Assembly: GCF_033807715.1 (NCBI RefSeq)
Contig: NC_084591.1
Coordinates: 25,913,090 to 25,977,089, forward strand
Direction: 5' to 3'
DNA length: 64,000 nucleotides
Source: Cololabis saira
Taxonomy: Eukaryota; Chordata; Actinopteri; Beloniformes; Belonidae
Numbering within the stretch: the first letter of the stretch is position 1; each line of letters opens with the position of its first letter. The position numbers and the translations under genes are program-made. Below the pieces are notes generated by a model. It was given only the letters and a program-made list of their open reading frames with translations, was not told where the DNA came from and made no database searches. Of the stretch, positions 13,108 to 27,301 are shown piece by piece.

Positions 13108-14733
13108 GTTAAATGCCAAATTCACCAAAATGGGGGCAAAAGGTAAAGCATCACCTGGAGGAAAATGATAATTAATAAAAACATATGGGGTAAACATACT
13201 GTAAACATACAGTACATTTGGGGATTCAATATAAAATAATGGCATTAATCTTGCTGGTTTTTTGTTTAAAGAAAAGAAATCGCTATTGATCTTAATTTGT
13301 AGTCTACATCTAATATTATGATGAAAAAACTGGTGATGAAATTCCAAAATCCTTATCAAAGATGAGCTGTGTTTCAGACCACTGTATCTATATGCCATAC
13401 TGTAGATTACACACTATATTAATAATATTACATTGTTTAACCTATAACATTAAGGTTGGTAATGCCATTTTGCACACGTACTAGGTTTTTTTTGTTTTGT
13501 ATTTTATGTACAATTCTCTGAATATAACAATTAAATATATTTACTTTTGTGCTAACATTTCTAAGTGTCACACTCATATTTGTTTTGTTTTTTTAGCATT
13601 TTCATGTACAAAACCTTAAATCAAATGGCTGGATAGAAGTTGAGGGTTTTTTGTACAATGCAAAAGCTTTATGAGGATTCTATTAAACTGATATTTTCTG
13701 TACATTGTCTTATCTTTCAATTTAATTACATTCAATTCACTTTCTATAAAGTGCCACACATTTTGGTTTTATTACCTTCTACTGATAATACTTCTCTTAG
13801 AGAGCTGCTTTACTTAGCAGAATACAGTGGAAACATGAAATACCTGTGTTAATGTTATTCAGTTTTAAACCATTACTAAATAAATAATTCAAAATAGCTG
13901 TGGGTTTTGCAATTGTGAAGATGACAAATATTAAGTTTATCACAACAATTTTTATAAGCTTGCTTTATTTTAGCCATAAGGATTATGAAAAATAATCACC
14001 TCTGAGCCCAATCTGGGCCAAATCATTGACCCAGATCAGGAAAAGTGTGCCACCATCTGTTAACCCTAAAGTGTCATGTATACTGTACAAGAGAGTGGTT
14101 CGCTGGCAACTCTGTAGAACCTCTTTATAACTTTCAATTTCAAGAGAAAAAGAAATTATCTGAAAATCAACTGGAATACACAGAAATGTTCTCTAACATA
14201 ATTAACGCCCTGAAACTGGCAAGCCTGTACACAAGAACACACGTTTGTACTTGTGTTCTTGGGGAGTCCGGACTTATAGACATGAATCAGGAAAATGTAC
14301 TTTGGAGGACACGAGAACAAGTCTCTCTCTTTCTGCCATTGGAACAGCAGCATACTTGCGTTCTTGAAGACGTCAGATCTGAGCTAACAGATTAACACAT
14401 ATTACACTTTACACATAATGTCTAGAGTTGAATTGGTAATTAAAACAAACCTTAATACTAAAATTACTAAGAATGGGCCATATACGGCTCCCGCTCAAGT
14501 CTTTAACTATTACTTTATACAGTGTAATGGATTTTACACTTTTGTATGTGAGCCGCATTATCAATAAAGACAAAAAACCTCTGAAGACATTGGGGGAAAT
14601 TTTACGATAGAGCTCCAGACTGTCACGTCAGAATTCCCAGCATGCACCACTCTAGAATGTAAACAACGCCATTTTGGCAGTAAATCTGAGGCGTGCGAGA
14701 AGGAGGTTTCTGCGCCGGTAAACGGTAGGTATG
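13108..14733. other. No gene recognised; THAP-element flank from about 14220
   Basis: AT-rich with no exon seen. Repeated CAAGAACAC-type motifs begin at 14230. Confidence 0.5.
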
Positions 14734-15020
14734 ATGCCCGATAGCTGTGGTGCACCAGGATGTCAGAATATCAGAAAAAGGGGGAACAGATAGAGGTTTT
14801 TATCAGATTCGTAGAGATCCAGAGATTTGAGAAAAATAGATTTCTGCCATAAAACGTGACCAAGACAGCTGACAAATGAAAGAAGCTCTCACCAAATCCA
14901 GCTGTGCAGATGCAGTGGGCTCCAAGCACAACACCATCCTCTCTGACCACTTCCACATCCATTCATACGAAGATCATTTAGTCTTTGTGAATGACTCGCT
15001 TAAAAAAATAAATACATTAA
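14734..15020 (+). pseudogene. Broken THAP-domain exon of a P-element-like transposase
   Basis: Starts with MPDSCGAPGCQN, the Cys-x4-Cys start of a THAP zinc finger. After a frameshift near 14790 comes FYQIRRDPEI, then EK and ISAIKRDQDS separated by in-frame stops, and later SDHFHIHSYEDH. This order matches the C2CH THAP fold found at the N-terminus of P-element-type transposases and of domesticated THAP proteins. Several stops replace expected Trp codons and at least one frameshift is present, so it is dead. CAAGAACAC motifs flank it at 14230-14260 and 15440-15475 and may belong to the same element. Confidence 0.6.
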
Positions 15021-17084
15021 AAAAAAGGGCAGCTGCATGACAACTACTTATCATAATTGTATGAAATTAATGCATGAGGTGGTGCCTTAACATTTTTAAA
15101 GTGCCACCTGAATGTTTTTCACGAATACAGAGCATAATGTCCAGTTATAACCATCCAGGTTTTTGTAATTTTTAAGAGAATTGCGGAGTAGGATGAAACA
15201 AAGTTGAATAGGCAGTACCTAAAAAATGGTGATGCGCACTGCAATGACGTTATACAAAAGCTATCTCTTACTTCCCTTGTTGGTGCGAAATGCATTCTGA
15301 GATGCTTTGGGTCTCAAGTCTCCACTGGATGCATCCTCGATAAACTGGGCGGAGCAAGAAGACATCCAGGCATTTCATCCATTCACATGTGTTCTTGAAA
15401 TTGGAACAGTACCTCGGCTGCAAATGATGACGTTTCACAAGAACACAAGAAGACAAGTACGTACAAGAACGCATATTCATAGACGGCCCGTGTTTAAGTT
15501 ATGGCACACTAGTTAACATGTACATTAATTATCATACGTCAAAGGTCAACTACATTCCAATTGTTTAAAATCATCTTTCACACTCATTTGGATCAACAAA
15601 CACAGTCCTAAATCTTATCTTACATGTATAACTGAAAGTTCTTGGTGTAAAAGCTCTCTGAAAAATGAGCAGAGCTCATACAGTACCTTACTGCCATCTA
15701 TAACAGATCTGAGTGGGAAATGCATCTATGCCATGTACAAATGGGGCCTGTAATCACTTGCAATTCAGTACTGTGTATATGAAGTTATATGCATGAATTT
15801 ACATTTGGAGGAGTTTTCATTAACTTTCATATTTGGACTTTATTTGTTTCAGTCCAGATTGACAGAGCAATGAAAATCTTCTCACAAGTATTCGGTCCAC
15901 CCACACAATGGTAATAATAACAACCTATCGTGTCTCAGCCTCTGAGCTCAGCCTTGGGTGAGGTTGTGGAACGTTACTTCTTTAGCCTGCCTCTCGGCCT
16001 CACGGCCTGATGCCACGGCCTTCAGAGGGCCGAGCATGTGAGCTGGCACCGCTGCGGTATTTCACTTCTGGTCAGAGCAGACATTTAACAAGACACGCCA
16101 CCCAGTAAGAGAGCCGTAATTCATCCAGCACTCCATCAGTGGGAGGTCCAGTCTCACCCCGTCTGCCTTATCTGTCGATGTCCGCAGATGAATTCCTGGT
16201 CAAGTGTGATCAAGATAAAATGGCGGTGAGGCCAGTGGTTACCAGATCGGGAACGTTTTACTTTTTGTGGTTGTCAAACTGTGCGTTTTTGCTAAGCTTT
16301 AGATCTACAGACTTTTGTCGTGTGAACAAGGCTGTGTTATGACAAGACTGCCGACAGAGGATAATTTTGGAAAGTTTCACTTGAATCCTGGCTGGAAGGA
16401 AGAAGCTGTAGCTCGAAACCAAAGCCCCTGGATCCCGCAGGAAGATGCCGTGATATTAAACTTACTGAGAGAGCCATGAAACAAGCATTTTGGTTTTGCA
16501 GGAGAAAAGCAATGCCCTGCTTTTCTGCAACAATATTTGAAAAATACAGTGTTATATTATACAGTATCATACAGTTGGGCCCAGATGTTTTTGGCCAATA
16601 ACAATGTTTTTTTTATGATTCTGTCTTTATACACCACCACAATGGATTTGAAATGGGGGGGATCAATGAGTTGCAGTCATTTTGACTTAGTATTCAATTC
16701 CTTTCCCTTCAAAGGGTTTGGCTTGCCATTTGTCTGCACTTTGAAGTCCTGTCTTGTCAGAGAACTTGGCTGAATGAGAGCAGCAAGTAATCTTAGAAGT
16801 CTCAGAATTAATTAAGTTGTCAGCAGTCAAATTATCAACAAACACCAGTTCCATCGGCAGCCATGCATGCATGTGCCACAACACTGCCTCAAGACATGAC
16901 ACATGGGCTTTTTTCTTCCTCCAGTCCTTTTGATACAAGTTTATCTTGATTGCATCTGTCCACAAAACCTAAATGCAGAACATGGAATACTTTAGACGTA
17001 AAGGTTTTGTGTGTAACCAGTGGTTTTCTGCCATCTATGTTTACTTTCATGAAGATTGTAGATTTTGAGATTGATGCACCTATC
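15021..17084. other. No gene; probable old transposon debris
   Basis: 15280-15495 contains GAACACAAG-type motifs that pair with those at 14230. 16740-17085 resumes as similar text after the hAT insertion (17767-18050), including GCATCTGTCCACAAAACCT, a phrase common in decayed fish transposons. Confidence 0.4.
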
Positions 17085-17092
17085 TTCTAGAC

Positions 17093-17758
17093 CAGGGGTC
17101 GGCAACCCAAAATGTTGAAAGAGCCATATTGGACCAAAAACACAAAAAACAAATATGTCTGGAGCCGCAAAAAGTCTTGTATCAGCCTTAGAATGAAGGC
17201 AACACATGCTGCATGTATCTATATTAGTTAAAACTGGGGGAAGTTTTTTTTTTCATTATGCACTTCGAGAAAAAAGTCGAAATGTTGAGAAAAAAGTCAA
17301 AATGTTGAGAAAAAAGTCAAAATTTCGAGAAAAAAGTCAGAATGGCGAGATTAATGTTGAAGTACAATCTCGAGAAAAAAGTCGAAATGTCGAGAAAAAG
17401 TCGAAATGTCGAGAAAAAAGTTGAAATGTCGAGAAAAAAGTCAGAATGTCGAGATTAATGTTGAAGTACAATCTCGAGAAAAAAGTCATAATTTCGGGAA
17501 AAAAAATAATTTTGAGATGAAAAAGGAAAGGAAAAAGGAAGAAAAAAGAGAGAAAAAAGAATAGAAAAAAAAGAAAAAGAGAAAAAAAGAGAAGAAAAAA
17601 AGAAGAAAAAAGGGAAAAAAAAGAAAAAAATACAAAAAAAGGAAAAAAAAAGAAAAAAGGAAAAAAAATGTCAAACATTTTTGAAAAAGCTCCAGGAGCC
17701 ACTAGGGCGGCGCTAAAGAGCCGCATGCGGCTCTAGAGCCGCGGGTTGCCAACACCCG
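17093..17758. mobile_element. Non-autonomous hAT element with internal minisatellite and polypurine tract
   Basis: Ends CAGGGGTCGGCAACCC and GGGTTGCCAACACCCG are inverted repeats. A perfect 8-bp target duplication, TTCTAGAC, lies at 17085-17092 and 17759-17766. Inside are an ~18-bp minisatellite (GAGAAAAAAGTCGAAATGT variants, about 17266-17500) and a purine-only-like tract (17500-17670). The 129-residue Phe-rich frame on the minus strand is a by-product of the tract. Confidence 0.88.
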
Positions 17759-18893
17759 TTCTAGACTGATGTTGTGATGGAGTTGTGAAGGATTCTGCGA
17801 TTGCCCATTTTAGTTGTTGCCAGTGCTGTTCCAAGTCAAATCAATTTTTCATTGCATCTTTGGTTGATTTGGCCACACCCGAGCCTAATGATGGCTTCTT
17901 TCACTTGTATTAAGATCTCATTGTACATCATGTTACTAGTTCAGTTAAACGCCTCCAAAACGCCAAACTGATATCAACTCCAGACATTTTACCTGCTTTT
18001 CGTCAAATTCAATTTAAGCTGAAAGGCCGCACTTTGCTCATGTCTTGATTATTTCATTAACATTTCTTTGTGATGGTGTATAAAGCCAAATGATAAAACA
18101 CTGTCATTGTGCAAATTCTTGCAAACATACGTGTAACATCCTATGACAGAACAGTTGTGACTACAACCATAAAGTCTAGATTTGTGTTGTCTTCTTTCTG
18201 TATTTGCAGCATTTACAAAATAACAATAAAAAATACAAAAGTTTTTGAAATTACTATTGTGACTATGCTTTCTTTTTGGTTCAGCCACACAAGGCTATGG
18301 CGTCCCCATTTTTTATATACAACAGCTGTTTTCAGTTATTCATCTGCCTGATCAGTTTTTTTCTTCAGCTTTACTGGGCAGCCTTGACCTTCCCATAATT
18401 ATTTTACTGTTTCTGGACTCTCACATCTTGGATTTTTTTCCCTTGTTCAACCACTAAACAATGTCTGTACTCCATACAGATGCAGCTGACATTGTGCTGA
18501 CTATAGGGGAATATTACAACAATTTCAAGATGTGAAATACAGTCTGAGGTTCTGCATGTCACACTGACATATAATTCACAAAGTTTTATCCATCTCTGAA
18601 AGTGTTTCCTTTTTATATTGCATAAATGTGGTTTTGATCCTGTAAGCCAAGAAAACTAGATGAAATTCTGACTCTTCAGTTCTCTGACAAATCCTTGATT
18701 GGATAAAGATAGTACACCGGCCCAAAAAGAACGTAGCACTGCCTCCAGACATGATGTGGTAAGCTTTGGACCATGAGCCAAAGGAAAGGGAAAGACAAAA
18801 ACAAATTATGACTAAACACATTTTTAAAGAGGTACAACGAATGTGATCAGAGATTACAACGCATCATTGAAATAATAAATGATAGTTGCACCT

Positions 18894-20140
<1,247 letters not shown>

Positions 20141-20145
20141 CACCT

Positions 20146-23100
20146 CCCTGCACTTAGTTTAGAAATAGCCAGAAAAACCTGACTGCTTTAGGCTCGCTTC
20201 TTTTTGCAGTCCAGCTATTGTGTGGGGTCACCGACAGAGGCTTGGCTGATGAGGAGAGTAGTGTCATTTCAAAAAGGAAAATAGGAAATAGAAGAGGTCT
20301 GTTTTCATCTCAATGACTGCTCCTAAATCATCACCTGTCTACACTCATCGGAGCAACAGAAACATTATTGGAAACATATTTAACATAAGTAGTTGTGGGA
20401 ATTGGGTCAACCAAGACTGGATGATTGATTCCACAAGGTAAGAACACATTGATGAGGAGCTAAAAATGAAAGGAAAAACAAAAAGATCCTACTTTTGAAT
20501 GAATGAATGAATAAATACATGAAACAAGGTGAATAAAGTTAACATTTGAAAGATGAGGCGAAAAACAATCCAAGTGAAGCTTTTTCATCTGCAGAAAGTG
20601 TAAAAGTCACATTTTTTAATCGCAATTACAGCATGAACTACACGCTTTTAAGTCATGACAAAAGGAGCATAAATTGCATCTTCTTCTTTGTTCTTGAAGA
20701 AGCAGAAAATGTTTTTGTTTATTCCACCTTAACAAAACTTCAGTCACTTTATTCCAAATGGGCCTTTGGCATGATTGAAATAACACCTGCAATTCATTTC
20801 TGCAAGTAGTCTTTATCTTGAAGTTGCATGAGCCAGAAAACTGGCCTTTTTCTTCCTTTTGGGGCAGAATTTGACTCCTGTGGGTTATAAACTGGGACCT
20901 GTGAAGCCCTGAGCCATATAAAAGATAAAAAAAGATTATGTTTTCACATGCACGGGTTATAAAGTGACCGAAAATGAACCCACTGAGACACGTTTCAGGC
21001 ATCGCGTTTTGTTAGTAATGATGTTGAAGAGCTCAAATTTTCTTTTATTACACAAAAATAATTTTATGATGGCTCTAAAAGTCCATTTCTGCCATCAGAT
21101 TCCATTTGTTCTAGCGCAGCTCCGCTGGTTCCATCATTTAAGAGAGAAAAAGGGAAGAAAATTATGAGGTTCGAACTAGATTTACAACTCAATTTATGAG
21201 AAGATCAGTATATTTATCCTTTTTGTAAAACAAACAATATTTTTCCACCTACACCTCTGCAGCTTATCAGCTATTTCCTTCAAATTTATATTTTATTTGT
21301 TCTATCCATAATAAAAAAGATGTGTTAGCCTTTTTATATTTTATGTAAAAGTAAAACAATATATGGGAAGGGTTCACACTTGCTAAAGTTAAACTGAAAG
21401 GGAATCAAAACAAAAAGTCAGTTTGTTTGGTGTTTAAGTCTCGAATCTTCACCAACATACTTCAGCATTATGGTTACTTTAACACTTGGCAGCTGGACAA
21501 AAGTTTCCAAAACTGCCATTTTCTAATCCCTACTTCAGACAAGCTCTTTGATCAACGAGTTTGATCAGCATAACACCTGCGGTGAAGCTTCGGTGACCAG
21601 CGTTCAGAATCTCTCTTATATTTCCTTAAATGTTTCTAAGTCACCTCTTAAATCCAGATTGTCTTTAAACATGATTACATCCAAGGACCACCAGTCATAG
21701 AAGCCTGTTCCCCTGGAGAAATAAGGGAACACATGTTGGCTGTTGTCCATTGAGTTCCTATGTGTTCACACTGACCAGGCTGAATTTCCCATTATCTAGC
21801 AGAGTTTGTGTGCCTCCACAGGCTCGTCTTTTCTTTGCTGTTTACTGTTATTTCAGCTGGAATGGACTACTTTCTGTCACGGCCCACATTGGGCTAAAAT
21901 TTCAGCGCGTCAGTATATCGGCAGCCTTCCTCTAAATGGACCACAAAATGACTTGTCTTGCACAATAAAGCTCTGCGTGATAAGAAGTGATACCATCAGC
22001 ACGCTTGCTTTGCAGGCACACTATGTGCGTCCAACTTGGCAGCAGTCAGAGGCCAGGTTGCCATATGACTGCTCGCCAACCATCGCCACATACTTGGAAA
22101 ATGACACAGGAGGAGAGGATGAAGAATAGAGTTGTTTGTGACAAGTATGCCAGTGGGGTGTTTTGCTGTAACAGCATATTAGCTCGGCTATAGCTCCCAG
22201 ACAACAACACATTAAAACCAAATCAACATTTCCACTCTATATTTACACTCTCCCAGCAAGAAAAGCTCTCATTTCTGTAGAAGAAAAAAATCTTTTCACA
22301 CAAGACACCACAAATGAACAAACAGAAAAAAACAACTTTTTTTCCCAGGCAAAATACTGTATGTGAACTAGAAGGGTTTAGTTTATTCATTGATTATAAT
22401 AATTTCTGCTATGTAGTTGTAACCATAAAGTTTCTTTATCTCCGTATCCATAGGCAGTGTTGAGGTTTTCACTGCTAAAATAAGTCCACAGGCGCTGATC
22501 AGGACACACTCATTACATCCAGATATAGTCTATTGCATAATGCCACCTAGAGGTTCACAATGGAATTAAAAAGGACACATCCTAAAGACAGTCAGGGATA
22601 ATAAAACTAAACCCTGTGCTACAAAAAAAGAAAAGTTTGGGACTTTTTTTTTTTTACTTTTTGACCTCTGAGAATTTCTCATGTGAATTTATTGATGATA
22701 TTTGCAGCTACAATTTTTTTGCACTATAATAGAAAATCATCAGTTTTAAATCCCCTAGAAGTTTCGACAGACCAAGTGAACCTTAAGACAGAAGGTACAG
22801 AAGTGAATAAAGTCTGAGTGCCCATTAAAGGGAGGAAAGAGAAAACACAATGATTCATAGATGTCGAAAGTGATCTAAATTTGGCATCTTTGTTGGTGAC
22901 AACAACGTGATGTCTGCCCATAATCAGAACTTCTAATAGTTTTCCCAGCATAGAGGGAAAATTATCAAATATTCTTAATGCCATTTTACTTCTGATGCAG
23001 CACGTAATCTGAATGGGGTTTCTCCTGAGGCAAAGTCTAAGACTGAAAGCCCGGAAGAGCACATGCAAAAACCATAAACCCGTACCCACAATGAAACCAC

Positions 23101-25558
23101 AGAACTCATGGTTTAAAATGGAATAGCAGTCCACATGCAGAACCACAGCTCTAGACATGACAAGTCTCTGATCATAGTCATATAGCGTGATCCCAGAGGC
23201 CCTGAGAGACAGCCGTCACAGATTACAGTGGCACAGATGACTCCAGACCCCCAACCACTCCCTGTTTTGTGCTTTGAGATGCCGAGTAGAATGAATGTCT
23301 CCAAGTGTGATGTCACTCCTTCTGAGGCCTTTAACCACAGCGGTGCAATGACTCTGGGGTGTACAGGCTTTTCAATCTTTCAATCTCTTCTGCTGAAAAT
23401 GGCACCATAAGGTCCTGTAGTAGTAGATCAACTCTTCATGTATTCATGTGATAAGGAACCATGTGAGCTACTGTATCCGTCATTCGTGTAAAATATAGGG
23501 GAAATATTATGAATCGTCACTCAGTGTCCCCCTGCTTAGAAACATGTGGCTCTACAGTTTGAGCAGGAGCATCACCTCGTGCACATATGTTTGCTGCTAA
23601 TTTGAATGGTAAGAACAGTTTGAAGGGGAGACATGAAAAGCTTGAGGTCTCCCACAGCCGCCACACATGTTGACCATGCATGTGGATTCACTGCTTCAAT
23701 GGGGAAAGTGTGACCAACAGCTTGCATGGGAGAGTGCTTTTACACCTGCTTGACCGCTGTGCAAACACCTTTTTATGGTACATTATGAGACTGTTCCCTG
23801 CAAGTGAGACCCACTATAGATTTAAAACTCATCTGGAGAATTTATTGGACTATAACCAGCCAGATGGAGAGGCTCAAATGTGCTGCAGTGTGTTGAAAAG
23901 TCAATAAGTGTAATAATTACTACTATAAAAGCTGATGATTAAACATGAGTCCACTGGTTTATGATGGAAAAGAAATGTGATTAAATAGTTTTCATTTTGG
24001 TTTTAGTGAATCTTTATGAAACCCTTTACTGCTACCGTGTGTGGAGATTTGGTACTACAGCTGCTACAGTCAAATCTGTCTCTACCCTCCTTTTTCCTAA
24101 CAACTTTTTGTCTGTTCTGACCAGTGAATTTAGTTTTAATGGATATGAATTCTAGTTTCTATGAAACAAGTAACATTTAATTGTGCCTTACTTTGTTAAA
24201 TCCTTATTTTAATGTGCAAATATTGGAAAAAAAAATTGGTGGGATACAAATTGAGAATTTTCTGTCACATCATTGCGTTGGTCTGAGGAAAAAGAGAAAA
24301 TGATTGTAAAAAATGAGTATCAGGATAACTTTTGGCAGTTTATCTATCTTTTTTTTTATTTCCAGGTATTTAAGAACCCAAGTATTAAATGGTTCAGGGT
24401 ATTTTAAAAATGATGTCACTTTGTCCAAATACTTTTGAACCCTCAATAATAGAGATTTTTTGCCTAAAATGACTTTAATTCCTTCATTTAATGCCATAAT
24501 TTTTTTGAAACATCTGAGATTAAAACAGAAGGTTTACAACTTGATCAAATTTAGATTGTTTTATTTCCAATTAATTTTGGTGGGATAAAAAGGCCAAATC
24601 ATAAAAAAACTCATTGCCCAGCTCTGAACCTGACTGCGGGTAACATCTGAGCAATGATGGATTAGGGTCATCCATCCATTGTATTTCCCTTATTAAAGGC
24701 AATCTATAAGTTCTGCACTTTTTATCCATTAAATATGTAATACATTTTGTTACTACTACTTGGAATAGTAAATAGTAATACTACTGGACTATAAAAATGC
24801 TTTTTTATTAAGAAAATGCTGCTTCAAATGTGGTTATTAAACTTTCTTTTTCTTTTTTACCTGAAATTCCCTTTAATTAAACATTTGCGTGTCAAAACAG
24901 AAAAAAAAATATTGTTCACCTATTTAAGCAACAGGTATCATGTCTGTTCTGGTTTCAGTGAACAGGCGTTGCTCATTCATATGCTTCGAAGAGGATTGAA
25001 GGATGGGGGTGGTTCTTTTTAATTATTTTCAAAACCTAGTTGACTCTTATTGGTCTAAAATCTTCTATCCAACGTTTAATGAAGTCAAATGTGATCATAA
25101 GTGTCCATACAATAAAGTATTGAGCATCATTTTCCTACATGTTATGCTCTCAACAGTTGTCATTGCTGATGAATGACGTGGAAGGTTACTACCCTTTCAC
25201 ATGGCTACTTTACTGGTCAGGGTTCAGCTACTGAATTTAACCAACATCCTGCCTTGTGTGTATACAGTATATAATGGCATGAAAAAGAGAAGTGAAGGCT
25301 AAATGATAAAACTATCAAGCCTTTTTTGATGATAGGGTATAATTAAGTCATAATGGATTTTAGTAGATACAAGTTTACCTTTTCTGCTCTGATAAGTCAC
25401 TCTTGTGTGAAAATGTGTCTTTTACTTTAAAAGCTACGTTTAGACTTGTATCTTAGTGTAAACCCTTGATGGAATGAGGCGTTATTATTATTAGGGTAGT
25501 TCCTCTTGTGGTTTTTCTGCAAGGACACACAAAATATGTTATGTTCCAGATCAACATC
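20146..25558. other. No gene recognised
   Basis: More than 5 kb of AT-rich DNA. Frames up to 144 residues (22724-23158 minus) are without recognisable family features. Nothing repeats obviously within the window. Confidence 0.5.
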
Positions 25559-27195
25559 TACAGTTGAAACCACAAGTTTACTTTCATTCACGAATTATGA
25601 CAACCTCCCTCATAAGTTTTTATATACTCTTTGGGAATGATCAAGATGATTGTAACTTCATTTTTTAAAATCCATTTTTGAAGGAGTTGGTGAAATGTCC
25701 ACTAGGTTGGACATGTGTTTGAACATTTGACTGATAAAATGTGTTTTTTTTTTGTTTTTTTTTTAAGTTTAAAATAAGATTTTGTGAGCACTATGAAATA
25801 CTTTGTGCTTTCAATGTTGTTTAACTTATGTGTTCTCATATTTTAATATTTTACAATACTGTTATATGCATTGCAACAACGTCAAACCTCCTGACTCCAA
25901 AAGTAACTTCTCTTTTAGTCAAGTGACTCGGCAAGTACTGTCTGACTCCAATCGTATCAGTATATCAGCATACGGCAAACATATGACAAGCATTGTCTTC
26001 CAAATATCAGCACATCAATAAACTGTCTGTCTACACTTGAAAAAGACTTTCTTGTATGAAATCACAGAAGCATGTGACTACATCTGCAGTTCTTCCCCAT
26101 CCACTTACCGCACCATGCCAAGGAAAACCCTGATACACTTCAAATCTGTGCATGTAGAGCTACCGCTTGAGCTTTGTCAAGGGATATCCTCAGCTCTCTG
26201 AGCATCATTCACCACACTACTGCTACTGCTATTCATCATCACTACCACCAGTCTCAGATCCTTTAGGCTTTTTTATGATCGCAACATTTTGGAACATTTT
26301 GTTGAATTCAAATTCAATTCAGCTCGAATTCAAAAATACTTTATTAATCCTTGAGGGGAAGGGAAGTTAATTATGAAGTTAATTATAAAAAAGAAAACTG
26401 ACATTTTTATAACACAGATTACTTGACTTGTATTTTCAAAAACAAAGTCGCAGTATGAGCAATTTTCTCCCGCCACAAATTCAGTACTTGGAAATTTCTA
26501 GCCTCCCACCGGCTATCTTGGTTTTCATGACTGCTCTTTTGCACTTACCTGTACAACCAAGGTGACCAGTGGGTGGTAGTGTATAGGAAGACGCACAAAC
26601 GTCTACTATAGTGACTGTGCAGCTATGACATCATGACTCATGCAACTTTTAAATAGCTGGCTTCTGTATTTACCACCAGAATGGAAGGGTTACACGCACT
26701 GTATGAAAAAACACTTACAATCTTGCCGCCCTAAGCATCTGGAAATTGTACCCAAGTATGAACCAGCCTTGTGGAAGTCCACAATTCTCTCTCCCTCATA
26801 TCTTGGTAGATTTTTTTTGATTTTCCCATAGTGTCACAAAAGAAAGTTGTGTGTTTGAGGTGTGGATTAAATGCATCCACAAGTGTACACAACTCAAACA
26901 TTCTCAATTATCCATAACAGAAGCTTCCAGAGTCACATCAACACCTGCATTTTCACCAATTGTTAAATAGTGTAAAATAAAAAATAGTGTATTGTACCAT
27001 ATGTAAACTTATGACTTTGAACAATATAATAAACAAACTCTCTAAGGAAATCTCTCTGTCTCTCATTATTCTGACATTCAGGAAATATAAATTATTTTGG
27101 TTTAGTCTACTTTAATGTCAAACCAGGAGAAAAAAAACAAAACCATACATGTGTCTTTTTATACAGAGTATGTAAACTTCTGGATTTCCACTGTA
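25559..27195. mobile_element. Decayed Tc1-like transposon (~1.6 kb)
   Basis: The left end TACAGTTGAAACCACAAG and right end GTAAACTTCTGGATTTCCA...TA resemble fish Tc1 inverted repeats and are bounded by TA. The region 26730-26960 aligns from memory with the interior of salmonid-type Tc1 elements. The transposase is destroyed; no frame longer than ~80 residues survives. The 1637-bp span matches the usual ~1.6 kb. Confidence 0.7.
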
Positions 27196-27301
27196 TATTT
27201 TAAATATGCCATGCCCTTTAAAGAAAGTTGCCACCTTACAGGGCGCAGGTTTAGCACAGTCGAGTGAGTTGCCTGAACTTCCCCAGCTGTTCTGCTGTCT
27301 C

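Noticed and set aside
17337..17726. 129-residue Phe-rich minus-strand frame
   Set aside because: Produced by the A/G-rich tract and minisatellite inside the hAT element.
21540..22220. Overlapping plus-strand frames suggesting an exon cluster
   Set aside because: No splice-consistent joins or family similarity; composition matches surrounding non-coding DNA.
22724..23158. 144-residue minus-strand frame
   Set aside because: No recognisable domain, no splice partners, AT-rich surroundings; length is expected by chance in 64 kb.
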